A stretch of 64,000 nucleotides of DNA from PALSA-1316 sp964499365 (GCA_964499365.1 CAZCKU010000002.1:124001-188000), one strand, 5' to 3'; counted from the stretch's first letter, positions 9,807 to 18,772 are shown. Numbers and translations are program-made. Notes: generated from the sequence alone by a model not told the origin.

Positions 9807-11264
9807 CTACTGAACAGCACGAACAAACCACGCGCACTTAGCAAAGTACTTGCCGTCGTAACTTGCACCGCCAGTGCCGATCCACACGTACCACGCATCA
9901 CTCGGATCGCCTGCGCTGGTAGTAGACGACCAGTAGTCCCACGACCGCACATTCGTAAATCCTATGCTATTAAAGAAATTCTGTAAGTCGTATGTAACAC
10001 CTCTGCCATTAGCGTAAGATACATGAGTCAGCAAATCCTCTTTGCTCGGCAAACGCCAATCTCGATATCCAGCATACCCCATGCTGTTCAATCTCTTTGC
10101 GAACTCATGCGCCGCGTCCCATGTCATTTTCGTGTTGGCTATGTCGGCATTCCTTGTCCACATAAGGTTTGTTTTTTTATCCAAAGCTGTCAGTTTTGCA
10201 AAAACGAATCGTTCAGTTTCTGAGAATGTGTCACCAACTTTTGGTTCTTCCAGTGCAGATGCTGGAGCGGGTGCCTCAATAGAAGCCGATATTGGTGCAG
10301 GTGCCTCAACAGGAGCCGATGTTGGTGCGGATGTTGACGCAGGAACCCATCCTCTGTCTGGATCGTTTACATAGCCATATGGAGCTGCCGGGCTTGGCGC
10401 GGAAGCAGGTATCGAGGCGGGTGCAGACGTTGTATCTGTGATATACTGGTTACTATTTGAAATAATATATGATGGACTGAAAACTAAAAGAAGGCCTAAC
10501 GTAGCAACTAGCCCAGCATATCTGTATTTATGGCTTGTTTTTGTTGCTAGACTTGTTCCCGACGTCGATACATTACTACTCTTTTGACTGTCCACCGATA
10601 AAGGCATATAAAACTTATTTATGAGTTGAGGGAGATCCTTATCAATATTAGCCTTTCTATCCCGAATACTTTCATCTATGCCTCTCTTCTGAGTCTCTAT
10701 TCCTTCTTGGGCAGAATTCATGAACTGCTCTGTCAGTGTGCTCGCTCTAAGTCTCCTGTAGCCATATGCCGCTATAGCCCATATTATCAATCCGGCCCGC
10801 CACCCAATATCCGCAGACATAGACTCTGAATTGTGGCCAATTATAGCGCCGACGAAACCGCAAATTATAGCGAAAAATATTACAAACCAGAAAAAAGAAA
10901 ACGCAGTTTCATCAGGCTTATTGAATATCCGCTGTCTCTGCTCATCTACTTTTGCCCACCATTGCAAGTCTACTTCGCTAAGCTTTTGCTCCCCCCCATT
11001 ATCCAATTCATCCAGCACTTGTTTTCTGAGAAGTTGAATAAGCCTTTCTCTTTCTATTACCCCAGTCAGTTTCAAGAATCTATAGCACTTTTCGCTCGGC
11101 TCTATGTCTGCCGCGAATATCTCCCCTATCTGTCCGGCCAGTGGAGGCTCAACGGGGCTGTCCCGTAGCCATCCAATTGCTCCGGAGGGCAAATCCGTCC
11201 TGTTTGTTGTCAGCCATTGCTGATAACAGTGATCAGCAAGATCTTTTAATGTGTAAATTTGCAC
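9807..11264 (-). CDS. Array paralog 5: conserved module with DUF1566/Lcl-type C-terminal domain
   Basis: 485 residues, GTG start. Shared N-terminal module (1-115), membrane segments at about 121-143, 152-169 and 249-268. A Pro/Ala/Ser-rich linker (about 280-340, with repeats such as SAPVEAPAPISASIEAPAPA) leads to a C-terminal domain from about 345. That domain has DKKTNLMWTRNADIANTKMT, NSMGYAGYRDWRLPSKEDL, SWDYWSSTT and a final FVRAVQ. This is the DUF1566 (Lcl C-terminal) signature, found on many exported proteins and related in fold to C-type-lectin-like domains. The linker and topology suggest it is displayed outside the membrane as a ligand-binding head. Its ligand is unknown. Confidence 0.88.
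   Translation of the reverse strand: MQIYTLKDLADHCYQQWLTTNRTDLPSGAIGWLRDSPVEPPLAGQIGEIFAADIEPSEKCYRFLKLTGVIERERLIQLLRKQVLDELDNGGEQKLSEVDLQWWAKVDEQRQRIFNKPDETAFSFFWFVIFFAIICGFVGAIIGHNSESMSADIGWRAGLIIWAIAAYGYRRLRASTLTEQFMNSAQEGIETQKRGIDESIRDRKANIDKDLPQLINKFYMPLSVDSQKSSNVSTSGTSLATKTSHKYRYAGLVATLGLLLVFSPSYIISNSNQYITDTTSAPASIPASAPSPAAPYGYVNDPDRGWVPASTSAPTSAPVEAPAPISASIEAPAPASALEEPKVGDTFSETERFVFAKLTALDKKTNLMWTRNADIANTKMTWDAAHEFAKRLNSMGYAGYRDWRLPSKEDLLTHVSYANGRGVTYDLQNFFNSIGFTNVRSWDYWSSTTSAGDPSDAWYVWIGTGGASYDGKYFAKCAWFVRAVQ
11065..11237. repeat. 173-bp repeat, copy A (identical to 13874-14046)
   Basis: Identical to 13874-14046 at an offset of 2809, checked base by base. It covers most of the N-terminal coding region of paralogs 5 and 3, while the sequence on both sides differs. 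The other paralogs have diverged here, so recent gene conversion between these two genes is likely. Confidence 0.92.
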
Positions 11265-11288
11265 GTTGCTATCCCTTTTTATATAGTC

Positions 11289-11447
11289 TTATTCCAACCA
11301 ATGTTCATGATACAGGGCATGAGACTTTTGTTCAGCAGCCCAGTAACTTCTCAGCATCTCGTATAAAGCCGATTTGTATAAAGAAGTGTTTGCACTCCTC
11401 ATCTCGAAGTCAGTTTTTTGGGGATATCGAGTTAATGTAATTATCAT
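11289..11447 (-). CDS. Possible small protein, 52 aa, or out-of-frame tail of paralog 4
   Basis: An ATG lies 1 nt after the stop of paralog 4 and opens a 52-codon frame (MIITLTRYPQKTDF...) ending at 11289. A weak CAGG precedes it. The frame is also open upstream, through the tail of paralog 4 as far as the G7 tract at 11494-11500, so losing one G would fuse it to that protein. I do not recognise the sequence. It is either a translationally coupled small gene, a frameshift-accessible tail, or chance. Confidence 0.3.
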   Translation of the reverse strand: MIITLTRYPQKTDFEMRSANTSLYKSALYEMLRSYWAAEQKSHALYHEHWLE

Positions 11448-11448
11448 G

Positions 11449-12573
11449 TTACCTGGGATTAGGTATGATAACCTTATGGGCATCGAAACTGGGCCCCCCC
11501 GTAAACTCGCCGACTCTTTTTTCCCACGTACCAGTGACGTCAGCCTGCTTTCCTGTTAATGAGGAGATAATCCCTGTACCGGGATGACCGCACAGATCTT
11601 CAGGACTCCCTTTTTTATTATTCGAGTAATAAACCTTTGTTTCTGATGTGTTTATAGAGAAATCTACCTCAATTTTGTTATTGCTATATAATGCTTCGAA
11701 ATGTCCTACCCTATTACCGCAAAAACCTTTGTCGACTAATACAGAAATAGTTTGATCATGGCTGAGCAATGATAGCAAATAGGACGGACCGACTAATAAC
11801 AAAATGCCCATGACGGCAACTACACCTGCGTAGTTGTATTTCACGGGCTGTTGCCTATCAAAGGATATACTGCTTGTTTTACTTATGCCTTGTATCCTTT
11901 TGATAGATTCATCTAATTGAAGTGAATATACTCTTTCAAGGTCCGTTAATACTCTAGCAATATATGAAACCCTATCCCGAATATCTTCCTCTATCCCTTT
12001 CGTTTGAGCCTTTACTCCATCTCCGGCGGAACTTACAAACTGCTGCGTCAACGTGTTAGATCTACTCCTTCTGTATCCATAGGCTGCCACAGCCCCTATT
12101 AGCAGACCAGCTCGCCATCCTATGTCCATAGACAAACCATCGGAAACTCCACCAACGATCACGCCAGCGATACCAAAAACAATTCCGACTATTATTCCAA
12201 AAGCGAAGAAAGGAAGCGCATTATCATCGGGTTTATTGAATATCTTCTGCCGTCGTGCGGCAATACTCGCTCTCAAGCTTTCATCGACTTCCAGTAGTCG
12301 TTGCTCCCGCTCATTATCCAATTCATCCAGAACTTGTTTTCTGAGAAGTTGTACAAGTCTTTCCCGTTCTATAACTCCGGTCATCTTTAGAAACCGATAA
12401 CACTTCTCACTCGGTTTTATTACTGCCGAAAATATCTCCTCTATCTGTCCGGCCAGCACCGACTCTGCAAGACTGTCTCGCATCCACTTAATTGCACCGG
12501 AGGGTAAGTCCGTTTGGTCTTTAGTGAGCCACCGCTGATAGCAGTGCTCAGCCAGATCTTTTAATGTGTCCAT
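11449..12573 (-). CDS. Array paralog 4: conserved module with short unique C-terminus
   Basis: 374 residues, ATG start. It keeps the N-terminal module (TLKDLAEHCYQRWLTKDQTD), the coiled coil, the paired membrane segments (about 120-170) and the third segment near YNYAGVVAVMGILLLVGPSY. The exported part is only about 100 residues, beta-rich and with two Cys, ending EFTGGPSFDAHKVIIPNPR; I do not recognise it. A homopolymer of seven G (minus strand, 11494-11500) sits inside this tail. Loss of one G would shift the reading into a frame that stays open to 11289 and lengthen the tail by roughly 54 residues. The frame as read gives a plausible beta-strand ending, so I keep it. Confidence 0.82.
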   Translation of the reverse strand: MDTLKDLAEHCYQRWLTKDQTDLPSGAIKWMRDSLAESVLAGQIEEIFSAVIKPSEKCYRFLKMTGVIERERLVQLLRKQVLDELDNEREQRLLEVDESLRASIAARRQKIFNKPDDNALPFFAFGIIVGIVFGIAGVIVGGVSDGLSMDIGWRAGLLIGAVAAYGYRRSRSNTLTQQFVSSAGDGVKAQTKGIEEDIRDRVSYIARVLTDLERVYSLQLDESIKRIQGISKTSSISFDRQQPVKYNYAGVVAVMGILLLVGPSYLLSLLSHDQTISVLVDKGFCGNRVGHFEALYSNNKIEVDFSINTSETKVYYSNNKKGSPEDLCGHPGTGIISSLTGKQADVTGTWEKRVGEFTGGPSFDAHKVIIPNPR

Positions 12574-12657
12574 CTATAATTTCTTCTTTTCCCCTATTCA
12601 ATCAACTGACTCTCTGTTCAATTAGTTAATTATACTTAAGTTCCCATTCTGAACCTG

Positions 12658-14073
12658 CTAATTCGTAAACATAACGATGCCAGCCGGACATCCTGCATTC
12701 TTGTATTTGTCAAAAGAATCAGCGTTCCATATGTATAGTCTAACTTTATCGTATGCGTCTTTTAACTTGTCGTATCCATCTACAAAGTCAATCTTTTTAT
12801 CGTCAATGTTAAAAAAAGGCACGGAAGTTCGAGAGCACCCGAAGTCATGCTCCTTGCCTTGCAGATCTTGTAGAGTGAAGTCCCAGTAGGCCCCCGACCC
12901 CTCCATTTCAGTCTTTCTAGTTACAGTTCCTTCCACTATAAAAGTATCTTTTGCTATGTCGCCAGTATGCTGATAAATTTTTGCTTTATAACCAAATAGC
13001 CATGACAAATTGGCTCCGCTCAAACGATCGGCCACATCTGGATATTCCCTGAAAATTTCCTGCATCTTCAGAGAAGCTAATTTATAGTTTCCTCTCTTGA
13101 TTTCGTTTCCAATTTCATCAAGGCGCTTCGATATCATCTGGTCAAATTGTGCGCTAAATTCAGGAACCGGCGTTGAGGCGGTGGATGGAGTTGGCGCGGC
13201 GGATGGGGTTGAGGAATATTCGCTGCTCTTGGAAAGAATATAAGACGGGCTAAAAATTAATAAAAGGCCCACCGCAACAGCAAGACCAGTATATCTGTAT
13301 TTATGGCTTGTTTTTACGACTACCCTTGTTGCTGACGTCAGTCCATGACTGTTTTTTTGATTGTCTGCCGATTCCGTTAAAGACAGAGAAAACTCCTTTA
13401 TTAGCTGTAGAATATCAGCATCAACATTCACCTTTCTATCGCGGATACCCTCCTCTATCCCCTTCTTCTGACTCTCTATCCCTTCTTTTGCAGAAATTCT
13501 GAACTGCTCCGTTAGTGTATTAGCTCTAATTCTCCTGTATCCATATGCAGCGATAGCCCCAATTAACAGACCAACCCTCCATCCGATATCCGCAGATATG
13601 CCAACTGGATTGTCGCCACTCGGTGTCTTCCCTGTCAAATTGTGAGCAACGATAGATGTAATAAAGCCGAAAACAATACTAACCGTTATTACAAACCAGA
13701 ACAAAGAAAACGAAGTGTCATCTGGCGTATTGAATATCCTCTGTCTCTGCTCCTCTACTCTTGCCTGCCATTGGTCCTCAACTTCCCTAAGTTTTTGTTC
13801 CTTCTCATTATCCAATTCATCCAGTATTTGTTTCCTGAGAAGCTGAATTAGTCTTTCTCGTTCGATTACCCCGGTCAGTTTCAAGAATCTATAGCACTTT
13901 TCGCTCGGCTCTATGTCTGCCGCGAATATCTCCCCTATCTGTCCGGCCAGTGGAGGCTCAACGGGGCTGTCCCGTAGCCATCCAATTGCTCCGGAGGGCA
14001 AATCCGTCCTGTTTGTTGTCAGCCATTGCTGATAACAGTGATCAGCGAGGTCTTTTAATGTGTCTATTTTCAC
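12658..14073 (-). CDS. Array paralog 3: conserved module with repeated C-terminal domain
   Basis: 471 residues; GTG start at 14073 with AGGAG upstream. Its first 90 residues are nearly identical to paralog 5 because of the 173-bp repeat. The paired membrane segments carry an insertion (NLTGKTPSGDNPVG) between them. The third segment is near YTGLAVAVGLLLIFSPSYIL. A Pro/Ser/Thr/Ala linker follows, then the same exported domain as paralog 6 (FDQMISKRLDEIGNEIKRGN to PAGIVMFTN). The gene is thus a mosaic: the N-terminus matches paralog 5 and the C-terminus matches paralog 6. This is the clearest evidence that heads and bodies are exchanged within the array. Confidence 0.85.
   Translation of the reverse strand: MKIDTLKDLADHCYQQWLTTNRTDLPSGAIGWLRDSPVEPPLAGQIGEIFAADIEPSEKCYRFLKLTGVIERERLIQLLRKQILDELDNEKEQKLREVEDQWQARVEEQRQRIFNTPDDTSFSLFWFVITVSIVFGFITSIVAHNLTGKTPSGDNPVGISADIGWRVGLLIGAIAAYGYRRIRANTLTEQFRISAKEGIESQKKGIEEGIRDRKVNVDADILQLIKEFSLSLTESADNQKNSHGLTSATRVVVKTSHKYRYTGLAVAVGLLLIFSPSYILSKSSEYSSTPSAAPTPSTASTPVPEFSAQFDQMISKRLDEIGNEIKRGNYKLASLKMQEIFREYPDVADRLSGANLSWLFGYKAKIYQHTGDIAKDTFIVEGTVTRKTEMEGSGAYWDFTLQDLQGKEHDFGCSRTSVPFFNIDDKKIDFVDGYDKLKDAYDKVRLYIWNADSFDKYKNAGCPAGIVMFTN
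13063..13149. repeat. 87-bp repeat, copy B (identical to 8605-8691)
   Basis: Second copy of the repeat described at 8605-8691, inside the exported domain of paralog 3. Confidence 0.9.
13874..14046. repeat. 173-bp repeat, copy B (identical to 11065-11237)
   Basis: Second copy of the repeat described at 11065-11237, inside the N-terminal coding part of paralog 3. Confidence 0.92.
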
Positions 14074-14229
14074 AAACTATTTCTCCTAATGTCCTTGTCA
14101 AACTAATAAGTAACGAATGAATATTCTCCTGGAGCCAAAAGATGGCCACTAAATTGAAATCGGCAATTACAGCAAGTAGTGTCCCCTTTAAGCAGACGAA
14201 AAATCAGCAGCAGCCCGATTTTATGGCAA

Positions 14230-15414
14230 TTAATCACTGATCTTAGTCGCCTCATATTCGTCAGTTTCTCCGCGAATTTCAGACCAGAGAGAATAAAGCA
14301 TCTTTTTGTTAGACTTGGCGTCAAGTGTAAACCTATAAATAAATTCAATTCCATGAGTCGCGCCGAAATTTCCGGAGACAATTTCCCCTTTTAATTTTTC
14401 GTTCGAAAGGTGCAAATAAATACCATCTGCGTTTTTTACCTCAGGAGTTAGCCATTCCAGTTCACCTTTACTGTTTTTATATCCCACAACTAATTTAAAC
14501 CTATCAGGTTCATTTTTTGTTATCTTCAAATACTCATACTGCTTAATTCCAGCCCCAATGTCTGAACTGTATTCCCATATTCCACAGTATTTAGCCACAA
14601 GAGCTTTATCAAGAGACGGCCAAAGAAGAGAAGGACTAACGATCAGCAGTAGAGCAAGTACTACTCCTATAGCCTCATATCTAATCCTCACTCGTTTGGT
14701 TGCATTCACGGCGGCAAGCTCACTTTTCTTGAGGTCCTCGGACTTTCGTAGGAGGAGTGAAAACTGCTTTATGAGAACGGAGATATCTGATTCAATACTT
14801 TCCCTCCGGTCCGATATGTTCTCTATGATCCCTTCCTTTTGCGATTCGACACCGGAACTGGCGGAACTTATAAACTGCTCCGTCAGTGTGGTAGCACGAC
14901 TTCTTCTGTACACATAAGCAGCTACTATCCCACCGAGCAAGCCTACCCGCCATCCAATGTCAGCTGATAAGCTTTGTGCATTATGACCAATTACAGAGCC
15001 CATGAAACCACTCGCGATACTGATCAACACTGCAAACAAGAAGAAGGGAAAAGCCCTTTCATCCGGTTTATCAAACAGTCTCTGTCGCTGCTCATCTACT
15101 CTTGCCCACCATTGCTCGTCTACTTCGCTAAGCTTTTGCTCCCTCTCATTTTCCAATTCATCCAGTGCTTGTTTCCTGAGAAGTTGAATAAGTCTTTCTT
15201 TTTCTATTACCCCGGTCAGTTTTAAGAACCGATAACATTTCTCGCTCGGTTTTATTGCAGCCGAAAATATCTCCTCTATCTGTCCGGCCAGCCCTGGCTC
15301 ACGAAGGCTGTCTCGTATCCATTTGGTTGCCCCAGAGAGCAAATCCGTCCTGTTTGTTGTCAGCCACTGCTGATAGCAGTCATCAGCAAGATCTTTTAAT
15401 GTGTCTATCCGCAC
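14230..15414 (-). CDS. Array paralog 2: conserved module with lipocalin-like C-terminus
   Basis: 394 residues; GTG start with AGGAG nine bases upstream. It has the conserved N-terminal module, paired membrane segments and a third segment near YEAIGVVLALLLIVSPSLLW. The exported part, about 120 residues, begins KYCGIWEYSSDIGAGIKQYE and alternates strands of the type YEYLKIT, FKLVVGY and IEFIYRFTLD. The G-x-W opening and repeated beta-strands recall lipocalin-type small-molecule-binding barrels; this is a fold guess from pattern only. Between this stop and paralog 3 lie 156 nt in which a non-conserved frame is seen but no convincing gene. Confidence 0.82.
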   Translation of the reverse strand: MRIDTLKDLADDCYQQWLTTNRTDLLSGATKWIRDSLREPGLAGQIEEIFSAAIKPSEKCYRFLKLTGVIEKERLIQLLRKQALDELENEREQKLSEVDEQWWARVDEQRQRLFDKPDERAFPFFLFAVLISIASGFMGSVIGHNAQSLSADIGWRVGLLGGIVAAYVYRRSRATTLTEQFISSASSGVESQKEGIIENISDRRESIESDISVLIKQFSLLLRKSEDLKKSELAAVNATKRVRIRYEAIGVVLALLLIVSPSLLWPSLDKALVAKYCGIWEYSSDIGAGIKQYEYLKITKNEPDRFKLVVGYKNSKGELEWLTPEVKNADGIYLHLSNEKLKGEIVSGNFGATHGIEFIYRFTLDAKSNKKMLYSLWSEIRGETDEYEATKISD

Positions 15415-15495
15415 GTCTTTACGCTCCTATAACCTTTATCAGCCCGATATCTATCGTCAGTCTCCTCTGTCTCTCCAATCTCAGATCTTTTGATA

Positions 15496-16842
15496 TTAGA
15501 ACTTAGCATTTTCTCTTTCTGGTTTCCCGCTCAAGGTAAGACTTGTTCCATTCAAATGATAATTTAGCGTAACAATATACTCTGGAGCAGCATGTGAGCC
15601 TCCTTCAAACCTTGCAATAGAGAGATTACCGTTTCTGACTTTCACGCCATTATCAGTAATTCTCCAAATATCACCCTTAGGATAGTAGAGAGCGAGATCT
15701 CGTCCCATGCCTTCGTCATTTAGTTCCGCAAGTAATTTGGCCTGTCCATCTTTTATCGCGTAAATAAAGATTTCGGAATAACCAAAGTTAGCAGTAAATT
15801 CTCCACAGGCTACATGCACGATAGCCTCATCGCGTCCGTCACCGTTTATATCTCCGTAAAGAACGTTATTGTTTGCAAGGCCAAAATAGACTTTGTCGCT
15901 CTGAAATTCGCCTTTACTCACTTTGACTAGAGTGCCAATGCCCGCAATTTGCTTTGAACAAAGAGAAGAAGGATAAGTGAAGTTAAGAAAATCTACATCC
16001 TTGATTGATGATGAATCATACTGAGTAAATGCCTGATTCGGGTTATTTCCAGAACCTATTTTTTGAAATAGAGATATTGCTGATACGAATGCTGGTAGGA
16101 GCATTAGAACCAAGGTAACTGCCGCTGGCCAAATAAGGTACCGCATCGTATTAGGAGCAGAGACGATTAGGGATTGACCTAAGTCTTCCACAAGCGTATC
16201 AATGAGAGGCCCGTTATAGAGAAGCTCCAGTTTTATTGTCGCGTCATCTATATGGCCCTTTCTATCTTCGATATCCACTTCAACAGCATTGCGCTTGTCT
16301 GCTAATCCCTGTTGCGCTGAACTGACAAACTGCCCAACAAGGCCAGATGTCCTAATCAGTCTGTATCCGCATGTAACACCACCCCCCACCAACGCTCCAA
16401 AACTCCATCCAATCGAAGCGTAAACCATGCCTCCCAATACTGCGGATACCAAAGCAGCGCCTATCATCAGCAGCCAGAAAGGCATTGCCCCCTCAGACGG
16501 CCTTTTTAGCACTCTCTGTCTCTGCTCGTTTACCTTCTCGTGAAATTGCGCCTCAATTTCCCTAAGTCGTTGTGCTCTTTCTACCTCTATTTCATCCAAT
16601 ACCTGCTTCTTTAGCAACCGCCTCAGTCGATCGCGCTCTATAACCCCCATTAGTTTTAGAAACCGATAGCATTTTTCGCTCCCATGGATACGGGCTATGA
16701 ATATTCGCCTGACTTCGTCTGACAACTTTTGCTCGTCTAGTTCATTACGTATCCACTCAATTGCTCCAGAGGGCAACTGAGTCTCACCTGTAGTCAGCCA
16801 GTGCTGATAACAGTGATCAGCCAGATCTTTTAATGTGTTCAC
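15496..16842 (-). CDS. Array paralog 1: most divergent copy, with FG-GAP-like C-terminus
   Basis: 448 residues; GTG start, with GGGA about ten bases upstream. The N-terminal module is recognisable (TLKDLADHCYQHWLTTGETQ, GSEKCYRFLKLMGVIERDRL) but more diverged than in the other six. The paired membrane segments lie at about 118-165 and the third near LIWPAAVTLVLMLLPAFVSA. The exported part contains VLYGDINGDGRDEAIVHVAC, a calcium-binding DxNGDGxDE loop as found in FG-GAP/VCBS repeats and dockerin-like domains. It is the first array gene after the kinase, 19 nt from its stop, so kinase and array are probably co-transcribed. Confidence 0.85.
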   Translation of the reverse strand: MNTLKDLADHCYQHWLTTGETQLPSGAIEWIRNELDEQKLSDEVRRIFIARIHGSEKCYRFLKLMGVIERDRLRRLLKKQVLDEIEVERAQRLREIEAQFHEKVNEQRQRVLKRPSEGAMPFWLLMIGAALVSAVLGGMVYASIGWSFGALVGGGVTCGYRLIRTSGLVGQFVSSAQQGLADKRNAVEVDIEDRKGHIDDATIKLELLYNGPLIDTLVEDLGQSLIVSAPNTMRYLIWPAAVTLVLMLLPAFVSAISLFQKIGSGNNPNQAFTQYDSSSIKDVDFLNFTYPSSLCSKQIAGIGTLVKVSKGEFQSDKVYFGLANNNVLYGDINGDGRDEAIVHVACGEFTANFGYSEIFIYAIKDGQAKLLAELNDEGMGRDLALYYPKGDIWRITDNGVKVRNGNLSIARFEGGSHAAPEYIVTLNYHLNGTSLTLSGKPERENAKF

Positions 16843-16861
16843 CTATACTTTTCCCATCTTC

Positions 16862-18772
16862 CTATACAATTAACGGACTTTTTGCTTTCTTCTTGCTGTA
16901 CGATGGGTAGTCAACATAAAACGAAATCGGAATTTCAATTGTTCCTTGATAGTCGTCTCTAAAAGTATAGTTATTCTTAGTTAGTAAAATGGCAGCCTTG
17001 TATGTCTGAGCAAAGCGCGGGAGCAAATGAGCATCGATTTCAATTAAAATTTCACTTGATTCCCCAGGTAAAAGATTAATAATGTCTTTTCCTTTTTCGC
17101 CGGAGGTAGCAACCTCTACTGAGGTCTTCAATTTAGAGGCAAGACTGGAATTATTTACTGAAGCTACAAATCCATCAATCTCGCTATTAAGACTTGCTCT
17201 GCAAGAAAGTAGTCCTCTCGGCCCCTTATTTAATATTTTAAACTTCCTTTGTACGGATGAGATACTTTCTATCGTCCCAATATCCAACACTGGAGGCTCT
17301 ATAGAAACCTGCGCCTCTTCAAGTTGAGGATTCAAACAATGAAGAAAACTTTCAAGAACTATATCCGAGTTATTAGCACTTCCACTTCCTATTTTTGAGC
17401 TGGTCCAACGCTGCAGTATCTGTTCTCCTCCAGGAGTGTACTTCAGCCATATTGATATCCTGCCCGATAGAAAATGTTCCTTACCAAGCTGCCAGTTCGC
17501 ATCAATAAGGGTCGCAAGTTTCTCCGGAGATTCAGCCTGTAGATTTGGTGTTAAAAAAAACGGGATATCCGGATCAAGTATGCAACTAATTTCAAGTAAC
17601 GCTAAATCCGCATCTTTAACTTTTTCTTCAATTCTTGAAACCTTATCAGCCTTAGTTTGGTCAAATGGTTCCAGCCACTGACTCAGCGATTTTCTGGCAA
17701 GACGCTCTTTTAATAATTTCACATCGTTAAACGTTTGTAATAATACGGCAAGTTCTTTTTCATTGTTTGCTTTGATGGTCTCAGTTAACTTGTATGGAGG
17801 CCTTTTTTTGCTGAAATCCTGATCAATAACATCCTCATACACCGGAACATCCTCACCGTTAAGCCAGCGCTCAATTTCAGAAGCTCCCCACCGTTTTTTT
17901 CTTTCCTTAATTAATAGTCCGGATAAAAGCTTCTTAAATCTGTCTGATAGGGGATCTGGCGGCAATATCCTTTCCGTAGTGTGTTTAGTCATTATCTGCA
18001 GATTCGATAGTCCATAAAACGGACTCTTCCCTAGATATAAATATATAAGCGTTATACCTAACGCATAATAATCAGCCTCTCTGCTGACATAGTGTTCACC
18101 CTTATAGCCAAACAGTTCGGGTGCTGCAAAATCTGGTGTGAGTGCACCCTTTGTTTTTTTGACAGTGAATTCGTGATCAAGCATTGAGGAAATTCCAAAA
18201 TCGCCCAGTACAATATCCGTCTTGTCTTTATCTCTATAGAATATGTTTCCGGGTTTTATATCCCTATGAATAATTCTATGTTCATGACAGAATTTGAGAC
18301 CATTGGCAACCTCAGGAATGACACACTCAACCAGCTCTTTTTCAGAAAATGAGTTTTTAGTCAATCTCTCCACAAGTGTGCCGCCTTCAGCATATTCCAT
18401 TACCTCATAAAACTGCCTCTGCTCGGTACCATAATCAATTACATTGATAATATCCTTGTGCGTAATTTTTACAAGTGTTTTTACTATATCTTCTTTGGCG
18501 GAGAAGCCCTCATGATAAAGCTTAATTACTACACTCTTTTTGTCTGATAGACATTCACCAAGATACACATACGCTTCTCCGCTGGGATGGCCCAGCCTTT
18601 GTATTATTTTGTAAATGCCCTTTACAATGTCTCCTTCTTTCAAGAAAACAGGAAAAGCGTTCCTGGTTTCTCCAAAAAGATTCTCAGTTACACCTTTTCC
18701 TAATTTCTCAGTTCCACTTGGAAGTTTTTGAGTTCCAGGTGATGAATTTAACTTTTCTGTTTTGTCAGGCAT
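16862..18772 (-). CDS. Hanks-type Ser/Thr protein kinase with TxxL-repeat N-terminus
   Basis: 636 residues. The kinase domain runs from about 50 to 310, with the ATP-binding Lys84 (VVIKLYHEG), catalytic HRD at 169-171 (IHRDIKPGN), DFG at 191-193 and APE at 217-219, so it should be active. Before it lie four Thr-x-x-Leu motifs (T5, T14, T21, T29), a spacing suited to phosphothreonine docking of FHA domains. The 320-residue C-terminal half has helices followed by an Ig-like beta region (DIGTIESISSVQRKFKILNK onward); no membrane helix is evident. Its start overlaps the phosphatase stop by 8 nt. It would phosphorylate Ser/Thr in the cytoplasm; the neighbouring FHA protein and array proteins are the obvious candidate partners. 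Confidence 0.94.
   Translation of the reverse strand: MPDKTEKLNSSPGTQKLPSGTEKLGKGVTENLFGETRNAFPVFLKEGDIVKGIYKIIQRLGHPSGEAYVYLGECLSDKKSVVIKLYHEGFSAKEDIVKTLVKITHKDIINVIDYGTEQRQFYEVMEYAEGGTLVERLTKNSFSEKELVECVIPEVANGLKFCHEHRIIHRDIKPGNIFYRDKDKTDIVLGDFGISSMLDHEFTVKKTKGALTPDFAAPELFGYKGEHYVSREADYYALGITLIYLYLGKSPFYGLSNLQIMTKHTTERILPPDPLSDRFKKLLSGLLIKERKKRWGASEIERWLNGEDVPVYEDVIDQDFSKKRPPYKLTETIKANNEKELAVLLQTFNDVKLLKERLARKSLSQWLEPFDQTKADKVSRIEEKVKDADLALLEISCILDPDIPFFLTPNLQAESPEKLATLIDANWQLGKEHFLSGRISIWLKYTPGGEQILQRWTSSKIGSGSANNSDIVLESFLHCLNPQLEEAQVSIEPPVLDIGTIESISSVQRKFKILNKGPRGLLSCRASLNSEIDGFVASVNNSSLASKLKTSVEVATSGEKGKDIINLLPGESSEILIEIDAHLLPRFAQTYKAAILLTKNNYTFRDDYQGTIEIPISFYVDYPSYSKKKAKSPLIV

Noticed and set aside
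14103..14381. Minus-strand frame overlapping the end of paralog 2, with a CCNC motif
   Set aside because: Half of it is a shadow of paralog 2 and no ribosome site precedes the unique part; a decayed zinc-ribbon tail cannot be excluded.
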